Positions 6,438 through 12,887 of a stretch of DNA of 29,644 bases are shown here, piece by piece. Made by a program: the position numbers and the translations under genes. The first letter of the stretch is position 1; the number at the start of each line of letters is the position of its first letter. The DNA comes from a virus: positions 1 through 29,644 of IMG/VR virus record IMGVR_UViG_3300025132_000199; one strand, given 5' to 3'. Below the pieces are notes generated by a model. It did no database searches, had not been told where the DNA came from, and saw only the letters and a program-made list of their open reading frames with translations.

Positions 6438-7349
6438 ATGTACAAACACACACAGCAAGCGGGCCACTGCCAGTGGCATCGACACTTCGATAGCGTCAAC
6501 GATGCGATCAACGCATTCTCGGAGGGCATGGACGCAAACATGCACCGCACACAAGACCCTGACGGATCAGCGGTTGAGCGTGCCAAGAAGGTGCATGATG
6601 GCGAGGTGTTTGCCAGTCGGTTTGTCTTCGGTCCCGACGTCAACAGCGACGACGCATTCGACGCACTGCTGACTGGCCGGGCCAACAAAGATGCGCAAGA
6701 CGCATTCGAGGAGGCTTACCAAGAGCAGCGCAAACACCTCACCAACATTGACTGTGACGTCGTCGCATCATCCAACCTTGGCGAGCGGCGCAAGCAGTAT
6801 GTTCGTGGTGGTGGGCAGGTGCATGTTGGCCGGTACTTGGCTGGCATGGACGACCACTTTGCGCGGCGTCGTCGTACGTCGTTCCGCCCCACGTTCAAAC
6901 TTGGCGTCAGTCTTAGCGTGTCGTGTGGCGTGGACGCCATCGAGTTGTCACGCACCATGGGCAAGGCGCTGGCCGTGGCTGAACATGTCGAGTCGTGCGG
7001 CTTCGCTGTTGAGATTGAGGCATCGTTCCAGTCGAAACAATCACCCGTGCTGAATCGCAAGCGCAAGAAAATCCAACACTCGCAAACCATCACGATCAAG
7101 CATGCAGGCAAGCCGCTCGACCGGCAGGCCATGCTCTCGGCAGGCAACCCCGCGCTGTTCCGACTCATCATGTTTGCGCTTTGGACAGACACACGCAGCA
7201 CCGTATGCGTTGATGCAAATACTGGGTTGGGCTACCCCGACTCCATCAAGCGGCATCACCCCGACCGCTACGACATCATCATGCCTACCGAGTGCGGTGC
7301 ATGGCAAGCGGATGGGTTGACAGAAATGCTTACAGAGAAAGCGATTTAA
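6438..7349 (+). CDS. Probable VWA-like partner of the MoxR ATPase (DUF7192-like)
   Basis: A 303-residue protein 25 bases after the ATPase gene, with GGAGG seven bases before ATG 6438. The middle contains GGGQVHVGRYLAGMDDHFAR, then a beta-alpha unit with SLSVSCGVDAIELSRTMGKA and CGFAVEIEA. In my memory this GxxVxVGxYLAG plus SxSxGV-x-ELxxR pattern is a phage family (DUF7192) with a von Willebrand A-like fold. No classical MIDAS DxSxS is clear, so the fold is inferred. Pairing of a MoxR ATPase with a VWA protein is a known arrangement, which supports a joint remodelling role. The N-terminal 90 residues are unassigned. Confidence 0.6.
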   Translation: MYKHTQQAGHCQWHRHFDSVNDAINAFSEGMDANMHRTQDPDGSAVERAKKVHDGEVFASRFVFGPDVNSDDAFDALLTGRANKDAQDAFEEAYQEQRKHLTNIDCDVVASSNLGERRKQYVRGGGQVHVGRYLAGMDDHFARRRRTSFRPTFKLGVSLSVSCGVDAIELSRTMGKALAVAEHVESCGFAVEIEASFQSKQSPVLNRKRKKIQHSQTITIKHAGKPLDRQAMLSAGNPALFRLIMFALWTDTRSTVCVDANTGLGYPDSIKRHHPDRYDIIMPTECGAWQADGLTEMLTEKAI

Positions 7350-7359
7350 GGAGCGCAAC

Positions 7360-7821
7360 ATGGTTGAACAAAGACTAAACCTCAGTGACGGATTGCTGGT
7401 GGATGTGTACCGCAACCTGCACAAGCACTGCTGGTCAGTGCGTGCAGCGTGCGGCTCGCACCGAGGGCGTGTGATCGGACATGCCCAGTCCGTGCTGCTG
7501 CGACACTGCACGTTCCACATCAGCGATAGCGGCAGGCTGCGGGCCGTGCGAGAGGGGCGCAAGAATGTACATGCTCATGTGCGTGGCAGGCTTTTGCGCT
7601 ACGACTTGGAGCATCTGGATCGCTCCTACTTTGCCCGCGATTCAGTGCGTGCTTCGTACAACATACACATGCCACACTTCATGACCAGCGAATGCAAGCC
7701 GGTCGTGAAGGCAGCGCATGTACTTGCTGCTGAGTCTGGTCGGCTGCTGTTCAAGCCCACCAACCAATGTCTATTAGACATTGAAAAGAAACATAAAGAA
7801 ATCCGTAAACTTTTCTCTTGA
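7360..7821 (+). CDS. Conserved hypothetical protein (RKNVHAHVRG type)
   Basis: A 153-residue basic protein. The central pattern (NLHKHCWSVRA, then GRVIGHAQSVLL, GRLRAVREGRKNVHAHVRG) belongs to a conserved protein known from phages and bacterial genomes, without an assigned function. The many His, Arg and Cys residues suggest nucleic-acid or metal contact. TAAGGAGCGCAAC precedes ATG 7360, giving a good ribosome site shared with the previous gene's stop. Its last codons contain the -35 box of promoter P3, so the stop codon and the promoter overlap. Confidence 0.65.
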   Translation: MVEQRLNLSDGLLVDVYRNLHKHCWSVRAACGSHRGRVIGHAQSVLLRHCTFHISDSGRLRAVREGRKNVHAHVRGRLLRYDLEHLDRSYFARDSVRASYNIHMPHFMTSECKPVVKAAHVLAAESGRLLFKPTNQCLLDIEKKHKEIRKLFS

Positions 7822-7845
7822 CAAGTTAGTTAGGCTTGTTATAAT
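7818..7845 (+). promoter_or_regulatory. Sigma70 promoter P3
   Basis: TTGACA (7818-7823), 16-bp spacer, TATAAT (7840-7845), with an extended -10 TG at 7837-7838. It is embedded in the end of the upstream gene. The spacer shares AGGCTTG with P2. The leader contains AGGAGG inside a short CGCC/GGCG pairing, which might modulate translation of the 7879 gene. Confidence 0.88.
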
Positions 7846-7878
7846 TGATAACGAATCGCCATTAGGAGGGCGAAAATT

Positions 7879-8442
7879 ATGAGCGAGATTCGCAACATTA
7901 CTGTGTCCACTGTTCAGGACGTAACCTTCTCATCCAACATGATCTCGGATGCCGACATCCGTGCTGAGTACGAGCGCCGCTTCGGCAGCAGCACTGGGCT
8001 GTGCATGGAGGCCAAGCAGATCATCCGTGGTATCAAGCAATCCTTGTACCTCATGAAGGAGGAGGCGGACAGCCTGTACACCGACATCGAGAGTGCGCAG
8101 TCCAAGATCTGCGAAAACGACGGGTACAGGGACAGCGTCCACGAAGCAGTCAGCAACCTGCCCAGCACACCAGTGCAAGACATCGAAGACTCGGTTAGTG
8201 GGATCCTCAACGATCTTGACTACATCGAGACGGACGTTGACTTGGATGACCGGCATGCCTCCGACCTGTACGAGAAGGCGGTCGAGGCTGATCGTGCCAT
8301 CATCCGACTCGAGGAACTGCTCGGGTTGGAGGGTGACTACACCCGTGACGAAGACGAGGGCCACGACCCAAGCGATGATCGTGAACCTGCCCTTGAGAAC
8401 ATGACTGAATCGTTTGACCCGGGCTACACGGAACTTGCATAA
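7879..8442 (+). CDS. Acidic helical/coiled-coil protein, unknown
   Basis: A 187-residue acidic protein, first gene after promoter P3, starting at ATG 7879 behind AGGAGG. It is largely helical, with heptad-like stretches (IIRGIKQSLYLMKEEADSLYTDIESAQSKI broken into two helices; later AIIRLEELLGLEG). The C-terminal 45 residues are acidic and probably disordered. No enzyme motif is visible. Strong expression signals and acidity are common among early phage proteins that bind host factors, but no target can be named. Confidence 0.6.
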   Translation: MSEIRNITVSTVQDVTFSSNMISDADIRAEYERRFGSSTGLCMEAKQIIRGIKQSLYLMKEEADSLYTDIESAQSKICENDGYRDSVHEAVSNLPSTPVQDIEDSVSGILNDLDYIETDVDLDDRHASDLYEKAVEADRAIIRLEELLGLEGDYTRDEDEGHDPSDDREPALENMTESFDPGYTELA

Positions 8443-8452
8443 GGAGCAACCA

Positions 8453-8950
8453 ATGCAACCATCAACATCAGAACTATTTTCAATCATGCCGGACGAAGAT
8501 CGTGCCGGTTCGTGGAAGGACGTATGCGGAGCGCTCATGCTCACGGGGCTTATGCCCCCTCCGTCCCCCGATGCGGACTACGAACACCATGACCTGCTCG
8601 CCAAACTCTTCGACTCGAAGGGGGACGAGCGGATATCAGCCATGTTCCTGTGCCTCATGAAGGCGCTGTCCGACAGACATGATGTCCAAGCACACATGGC
8701 GCAAACCATGGCTGACATCCTGACCCGCATCCATGCAGGTGACGAAGTGCCAGACAGTTGCGCTTCTGATTTCAAACGATTCAGTGCGGAGCAAAGCGAC
8801 CTAGTCGATCTGCTCAACACAGCAATCAATGCTTGTGCTGATGACCGCAAGCGTGACATGCGTGATGCCATCTCTGAACGTCACTCGCAGTCCAACGCAA
8901 ACATGAAGCGTTGGGGCAAGCGGAATGACACGGAAGGGGGTGCGTCATGA
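8453..8950 (+). CDS. Helical hypothetical protein
   Basis: A 165-residue protein starting at ATG 8453, chosen because AAGGAGC lies just upstream and the start falls ten bases after the previous stop; the frame extends back to 8414. It is predicted mostly helical (LLAKLFDSKGDERISAMFL and a DLVDLLNTAINAC segment), with a charged C-terminus. No motif recognised. The stop overlaps the next ATG as ATGA. Confidence 0.6.
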   Translation: MQPSTSELFSIMPDEDRAGSWKDVCGALMLTGLMPPPSPDADYEHHDLLAKLFDSKGDERISAMFLCLMKALSDRHDVQAHMAQTMADILTRIHAGDEVPDSCASDFKRFSAEQSDLVDLLNTAINACADDRKRDMRDAISERHSQSNANMKRWGKRNDTEGGAS

Positions 8951-9159
8951 TGGTCGAGTGCTGGGAAGACGTACAAGACATGGACTCAAGCGTCCTGATT
9001 CACGTGTGCTGCCTTGCAGAGTTGGAAGGCTTCAACATACGCACCGATGACTGGCGAGCGCTGGCGACCTACGCCGCAGGCTATGAGGTCGAGCCGCCAG
9101 CATTCATGTGCAAAGAACTATACGAGTTTGCCAAAAATAAGGAGGGCATTTTCTCATGA
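8947..9159 (+). CDS. Small hypothetical protein
   Basis: A 70-residue protein with three cysteines and aromatic residues (VLIHVCCLAELEGFNIRTDDW). Start and stop are both coupled to neighbours by ATGA overlaps (8947-8950 and 9156-9159). The family is unknown. The overlap pattern and matching composition support a real gene. Confidence 0.55.
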   Translation: MMVECWEDVQDMDSSVLIHVCCLAELEGFNIRTDDWRALATYAAGYEVEPPAFMCKELYEFAKNKEGIFS

Positions 9160-9329
9160 GTTGTACCACACATGCACAAGCAGTCGAGAACATGGTTGAG
9201 ACGTTGGGCGCAATGATCTTCAATGACATGGTTGATTGGAAAAACCAAGAGTTGGTGGAAGCCGTCCGGCAACTGGCACTCGTACTTGAGGATGTCGTCG
9301 GACTCACCGAAGAGGAGGATGAGGCATGA
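9156..9329 (+). CDS. 57-residue acidic peptide
   Basis: A short gene between two ATGA overlaps (9156-9159 and 9326-9329). The peptide is a single amphipathic helix pattern (NQELVEAVRQLALVLEDVVG) ending in a Glu/Asp tail. GGAGGGCATTTTCTC before the ATG gives a ribosome site. No function can be assigned. Confidence 0.6.
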   Translation: MSCTTHAQAVENMVETLGAMIFNDMVDWKNQELVEAVRQLALVLEDVVGLTEEEDEA

Positions 9330-9721
9330 ACATCGCAACACTTATCACATCGTTGGCCGCAAACTTTGCGGTCGTGGACCCGCCATACGAGCATGCGTTG
9401 GAGCGTGCCATCCACATGGTGGAGACGAGCGGACGTACTGGCCCCATCATCGGTGATGGTGGGGCTAGTCGTGGCCCGCTGCAAGTCAGCCGTGCTGCGT
9501 GGTGCGATTGCAACATGCCCGGCAAGTACGAAGACGTTGACGATTTGCACTACAGCCTGCGTGTGTTCCGCAAGTACATGGCTAGGTATGCAACCGAGCA
9601 AAGGCTTGGACGCAAACCTACCCTCGAAGACAAAGCCCGCATCTGGAATGGTGGCCCGAACGGGTACAAGAAACAAGCCACCGAAATTTACTGGCGCAAA
9701 GTATTGGAGGCGCTGAAATGA
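9326..9721 (+). CDS. Lysozyme-like muramidase (i-type/destabilase-like)
   Basis: A 131-residue protein. IHMVETSGRTG, IGDGGASRGPLQVSRAAW and the C-terminal ARIWNGGPNG followed by TEIYWRKV match a lysozyme-superfamily pattern. In this pattern a catalytic Glu (here E33) is followed by GDGGxSxGPLQ, and RIxNGGPxG closes the fold, as in invertebrate-type lysozymes and small bacterial or phage relatives. The likely role is peptidoglycan cleavage during lysis or entry. It has no signal peptide or transmembrane anchor, so it would need a holin; none is seen nearby. It sits inside a chain of early-type genes (ATGA overlap on both sides), an unusual place for an endolysin. Asp44 may be the second catalytic residue. 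Confidence 0.65.
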   Translation: MNIATLITSLAANFAVVDPPYEHALERAIHMVETSGRTGPIIGDGGASRGPLQVSRAAWCDCNMPGKYEDVDDLHYSLRVFRKYMARYATEQRLGRKPTLEDKARIWNGGPNGYKKQATEIYWRKVLEALK

Positions 9722-10113
9722 GTGATATGAAACCAGTTAAAGGTGTGCTGCTCAAGACTGACGGCACACGTGAAGACGTAACGGTGTCCGGTTGGAAGGA
9801 CATCGTAAAGCATCTCGGGTGCGACTACATGACGGTCGTACCCACGCCAAGCCAAGGCGTGTCAGCGTACGTCGATGACGAAGGGCTGCTCAAAGAAGGC
9901 ACGCCCGTCAACATATGGAGCATGTGGTTTGCCGGGTGGGCAGGCTACAACGCTCCGCTCGTGGGCAACATCCTGCTCACTGGACCCACCGATGACGAGG
10001 GCGCAGACACTGACCTGCCCACTGACATCATCGACCAGATCCCACCCACTTTGCGCCCCGATGCGCGTCTCGAATTTATCTTTTCCCAAGACAAGGATAC
10101 TCCCAATGGCTAA
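9718..10113 (+). CDS. DUF3846-like protein
   Basis: A 131-residue protein. The segment VSAYVDDEGLLKEGTPVN followed by a GY-x-LVGNILLTG strand fits DUF3846, a small domain common in phages and mobile elements with no proven function. It begins with an ATGA overlap with the lysozyme-like gene and ends 8 nt inside the next gene. The C-terminal 35 residues are acidic. Confidence 0.65.
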   Translation: MSDMKPVKGVLLKTDGTREDVTVSGWKDIVKHLGCDYMTVVPTPSQGVSAYVDDEGLLKEGTPVNIWSMWFAGWAGYNAPLVGNILLTGPTDDEGADTDLPTDIIDQIPPTLRPDARLEFIFSQDKDTPNG

Positions 10114-10432
10114 GAAAGCCCAACGTCGTGGCCGCCCAAATGGCGGCGGCATTTCCATCACCACTCGCATCCCTGAAATCGCAAGGCTCAGGGACCAGAA
10201 CAAAAGCGCAGCGCAAATCACAAAGGCTACTGGCATCAATGCCGCAAGCCTTAACCAAAGGGTCATCCCTGCGTTGAACATCTTGCACCAAGTCACCAAG
10301 ATTATTGCGCTGCACAATTGTCAGGCTGACTTCACCGATCCGCAAATCGCTGCCATCATGGATGTCGATGAGTCGTTCGTACAACTGGTACTCAACGACT
10401 ACCAAGGCAACATTGAAAAATGGATTGCGTGA
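10106..10432 (+). CDS. Small protein with two helix-turn-helix segments
   Basis: A 108-residue protein starting at ATG 10106, inside the last codons of the preceding gene (8-nt overlap). A basic Gly/Arg N-terminus (KKAQRRGRPNGGG) is followed by two HTH-like segments: KSAAQITKATGINAASLNQR and later FTDPQIAAIMDVDESFVQLV. This suggests a DNA-binding regulator. It is a candidate ligand for the palindromic sites near 3219-3459, but only by default. Its end overlaps the serine recombinase start by 13 nt, so the two are co-translated, which may mean it helps or controls the recombinase. No named family could be fixed. Confidence 0.6.
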   Translation: MAKKAQRRGRPNGGGISITTRIPEIARLRDQNKSAAQITKATGINAASLNQRVIPALNILHQVTKIIALHNCQADFTDPQIAAIMDVDESFVQLVLNDYQGNIEKWIA

Positions 10433-11106
10433 TCTACGCAAGGTTCTCTCCCCGCCCGGACGACAAGTCCGACTCCATCCAGACGCAACTGGAGGAGTGC
10501 CGCTCGTTTGCTAAGGCGAACGGGTGGCGGGTGGTGGGGGAGCATCACGACGAGCGCATGTCAGGTGCCGATCCGGATAGGCCCGGCCTGTGGGATGCCA
10601 TGGATGCCACCCCCAAAGGTGGCGTCCTGCTCGTCTGGAAGATGGACAGACTTGCGCGCAACTTGTATCTGGCTGAGGCGCTGCACCGCAAGGCGCGTGC
10701 GTCTGGCTTCACCATCCAAGCGTGCCGGGAAGGGATCGTGGATGACACGCCCGAAGGTACGCTCATCCGTCAGGTACTGGCGGCTGCCGCTGAGTACGAG
10801 CGCAGGCTTGTGCAGGTACGCACCAGCGTAGCCATGCGCAAGTACCAGCGTGACGGCAGGCGCATGTCACGCCACGCTCCGTACGGCTTTGAGATTGATG
10901 GCGCAAACCTCATCGAGAATCCACATGAGCAACGTGCCATCGACAAGTTCGTGGCATGGCGCGAGGCTGGCTACGGCTGGCGCAACATTGCCAACTTGGC
11001 TGAACAGCACGGGTTACCACGCCGGGGCAAAGAACACCAGCCCTCTACGATTCGGAAGATTGTTTTGCGAGAGCAGCAACGAAGGCAGGACAGTCAGCAA
11101 CCCTGA
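10420..11106 (+). CDS. Compact serine recombinase (resolvase/invertase superfamily)
   Basis: A 228-residue protein with a complete catalytic domain. Features visible are Y-A-R-F-S with nucleophile Ser10, ERMSGADPDRPGL, the helix KMDRLARN with conserved Arg, and GTLIRQVLAAAAEYER leading into the long dimer helix. After about residue 150 comes HAPYGFEIDGANLIENPHEQ, which starts the 'recombinase' domain of larger enzymes. The zinc-ribbon and coiled coil of true large serine integrases are absent, and the protein ends soon after an HTH-like segment (TIRKIVLRE). Its role could be inversion, resolution or integration; no flanking inverted repeats were found. The 3' end overlaps the convergent nuclease gene by 62 bp. 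Confidence 0.85.
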   Translation: MDCVIYARFSPRPDDKSDSIQTQLEECRSFAKANGWRVVGEHHDERMSGADPDRPGLWDAMDATPKGGVLLVWKMDRLARNLYLAEALHRKARASGFTIQACREGIVDDTPEGTLIRQVLAAAAEYERRLVQVRTSVAMRKYQRDGRRMSRHAPYGFEIDGANLIENPHEQRAIDKFVAWREAGYGWRNIANLAEQHGLPRRGKEHQPSTIRKIVLREQQRRQDSQQP

Positions 11107-11380
11107 CGCAAACGATCCACTCGCCTGCATCCTCACGCATAACTACGACCGGCAGCGTGTCCGGCTTCGCATCTGAGACTGACTGGTCCATGAACCGGCA
11201 GGCTGCAATGGACTTGCGCCTCTTCACCTCAAGCCACAACGGCTCGCATCCGGCTACGTCTGGGTCAACCGCACCATCGGACTGGCGGGCGCGCCGGGCT
11301 TCGGCAAACCCCCAGTCCTTCATGATGGCTACGACCTCTCGTTCTCCCCGCTTGCCTTTGTCACGTTGCGCTTTGCTCAC
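11045..11380 (-). CDS. PDDEXK Holliday-junction-resolvase-like nuclease
   Basis: A 111-residue protein with the archaeal-Hjc-like layout: KGKRGEREV (Glu13), an Asp in DPDV (Asp41), then WLEVKRRK (Glu51-x-Lys53). These residues make a PD-(D/E)xK active site for cleavage of branched DNA. Small nucleases of this type are common in phage replication modules. The start is GTG 11380, which overlaps the upstream stop as GTGA and has GAGG seven bases upstream. The C-terminus is antisense to the last 62 bp of the serine recombinase gene. It is the last gene of the leftward replication cluster. Confidence 0.8.
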   Translation of the reverse strand: MSKAQRDKGKRGEREVVAIMKDWGFAEARRARQSDGAVDPDVAGCEPLWLEVKRRKSIAACRFMDQSVSDAKPDTLPVVVMREDAGEWIVCVRVADCPAFVAALAKQSSES

Positions 11381-11553
11381 AGATCATCCTCGTCTTCGTC
11401 GTCTTCTTCGGGCTTGTCATGCTCGTACCAAATCTCATTGGCTACGCATTGCAGCACGCCAACTGTCTCGTACAAAGTCATGTCAAACTCAAGTGCGTAC
11501 GTCACGGACAAGGCTTTGATTTGCTCGTGTAGTTTTTCGCTTGGGCCTTTCAT
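11377..11553 (-). CDS. 58-residue acidic peptide
   Basis: The gene lies between primase and resolvase-like nuclease, with ATGA (11550-11553) and GTGA (11377-11380) overlaps at its ends. The N-terminal 45 residues are helical; the last 13 are almost entirely Asp and Glu. Such tails can mimic DNA or bind basic partners. The frame extends upstream to 11592, but the coupled ATG 11553 is preferred. No family recognised. Confidence 0.6.
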   Translation of the reverse strand: MKGPSEKLHEQIKALSVTYALEFDMTLYETVGVLQCVANEIWYEHDKPEEDDEDEDDL

Positions 11554-12377
11554 CTGGTGTCCTTCCATTCGCTGGCCTGATCCGCCACGCAATTGACAAC
11601 GTCTGCTGTTGCGCCATCCGCAACCCAGTCACACGCATCAGATCCACGAAGCGGTTCGATTACTTTGATTGTCCTGCAAGTTCGCTTGAGAGTTGCCGCA
11701 ATTTTATTTGCACCGTCCCTGCCGGGTCCGTCGCAGTCAGCAATGATTACAACCTTTGCGCCATAGCCAAGCAGTTGGCTGAGCGCTGCGCCGCCAGAGT
11801 TGCACGACGGCCTGCCCACTGCCTGCAAGCCAAGCCCCAGTATCGCTGCGGTATCGGTCGGGCCTTCAGTCACGAACACCCTGCCTTTCGGGTCGAACGA
11901 ACGGCAAAAGAACAAGCCGTTGCGCGAGGTCTTTACACTGGACTTGCTCCCGTTGGGGTAGCGCAGGCGTATGCCTATGACCCTGCCCTTGATGTCTCGC
12001 ATCGGGAATGTGTATGCATTCTTCTTTGCGCTCCAACCTGTTTCGAGCATCGCCAGTCCTTCGCGTTTGCACTTGGTCTGGTTGACTAGGTGTTCCCATT
12101 GGTACCCCTGCATTTCTTTGTGGCAGTCTTGCGCACGCATCGACCACCACTTGTCGGGTTCATATTCTTCAGGTTGTACCGGCAGTGGTGGGGGGGCCGA
12201 CACCTCCCCAAACATATCGCCCAACCGATGAAGCCAGCCAGCGTCGCCAACACTTTTTTCACTGGGAGTCCTCGGGCATATCGCCGCTGTCCCGTCCGCA
12301 CTCACCAGACACCAGTCCGGCTTCCCGCAAATCGGACACCTGTTGCTCCGACTCACACGCACCCAATCCGTAGTCAC
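11550..12377 (-). CDS. DNA primase with zinc ribbon and TOPRIM domain
   Basis: A 275-residue protein that would make RNA primers for replication. The N-terminal zinc site has CPIC at residues 14-17 and a further Cys near 34 (AAICPR). The TOPRIM core has VFVTEGPTD (Glu171) and VIIADCDGPG (Asp214, Asp216). There is no fused helicase domain, so priming and unwinding are separate. The start is GTG 12377, preceded by GGAGGA eight bases upstream, which lies inside the upstream HTH gene; the coding regions overlap by 119 bp in different frames. The downstream gene overlaps by ATGA. Confidence 0.88.
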   Translation of the reverse strand: MTTDWVRVSRSNRCPICGKPDWCLVSADGTAAICPRTPSEKSVGDAGWLHRLGDMFGEVSAPPPLPVQPEEYEPDKWWSMRAQDCHKEMQGYQWEHLVNQTKCKREGLAMLETGWSAKKNAYTFPMRDIKGRVIGIRLRYPNGSKSSVKTSRNGLFFCRSFDPKGRVFVTEGPTDTAAILGLGLQAVGRPSCNSGGAALSQLLGYGAKVVIIADCDGPGRDGANKIAATLKRTCRTIKVIEPLRGSDACDWVADGATADVVNCVADQASEWKDTR

Positions 12378-12555
12378 GATCCAATTCCTCCGTGTTCATG
12401 CCAAGGTTTGACATCCATACCCGTACGTCCTTGGCATCAACGCGACGGTGATTGCTGCCCGGTATACAGAAACCTTTGAGCAAATCATTATTGATCTGAC
12501 GAATGACAGTTGCTTGAGACATGCCGATGTACTGGGCAACCTCACCAGTTGTCAT
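12259..12555 (-). CDS. Excisionase/MerR-type helix-turn-helix protein
   Basis: A 98-residue protein. FMTTGEVAQYIGMSQATVIR followed by a basic wing (CIPGSNHRRVDAKDVRVW) is the winged HTH_17 pattern of excisionases and small MerR-like regulators. The start at ATG 12555 is chosen because it overlaps the upstream TGA as ATGA; the frame extends to 12591. The C-terminal 40 residues are acidic and are encoded over the first 119 bp of the primase gene in another frame. It could be a transcription regulator or a recombination directionality factor for the serine recombinase; the data do not decide. Confidence 0.75.
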   Translation of the reverse strand: MTTGEVAQYIGMSQATVIRQINNDLLKGFCIPGSNHRRVDAKDVRVWMSNLGMNTEELDRDYGLGACESEQQVSDLREAGLVSGECGRDSGDMPEDSQ

Positions 12556-12887
12556 AAATCGTGGTCGAGTCTGTTTTCTAACTGAACCCATACATTCTTT
12601 CCATCAATGCGGCGGCGCACGGCTCCGTGCAAACGCCTGTATTTGTACTGAACATCCTGAACAACAATCCGTGTGAGGAACCTGCTCAGGCTACCTTTGC
12701 TTGGATCAAACCTTTTGTCCACTGCTGGCTTCGCTATCAGGTACGTCTCGCTCACCACTTCGTCCACGCTCCATGTCCTGAAGTACCCCTTCTGCTTGTG
12801 AAGTTTCGCCAGATAAAACAGGAGCGCTAGGTTCTCGTCCAGCAAATGTGCTGGGGTCGGGCCATCCTGCTCGGGCGATTTGGTCAA
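12552..12887 (-). CDS. Sigma70 region 2-like protein
   Basis: A 111-residue protein resembling a lone sigma factor region 2. A helical N-part is followed by WSVDEVVSETYLIAKPAV, DKRFDPSKGSLSRFLTRIVV and QDVQYKYRR, close to the pattern D-D-x-x-Q-E-x-F-x...F(D/N)xxKGxFxxWL of core-binding and -10-binding helices. Region 4 is absent. It may redirect host RNA polymerase, or be a derived DNA-binding protein. The start is probably TTG 12887 behind AAGG; an alternative TTG lies 15 codons in. The gene overlaps the helicase 3' end by 182 bp in another frame, and its stop overlaps the HTH gene by ATGA. Confidence 0.55.
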   Translation of the reverse strand: MTKSPEQDGPTPAHLLDENLALLFYLAKLHKQKGYFRTWSVDEVVSETYLIAKPAVDKRFDPSKGSLSRFLTRIVVQDVQYKYRRLHGAVRRRIDGKNVWVQLENRLDHDL

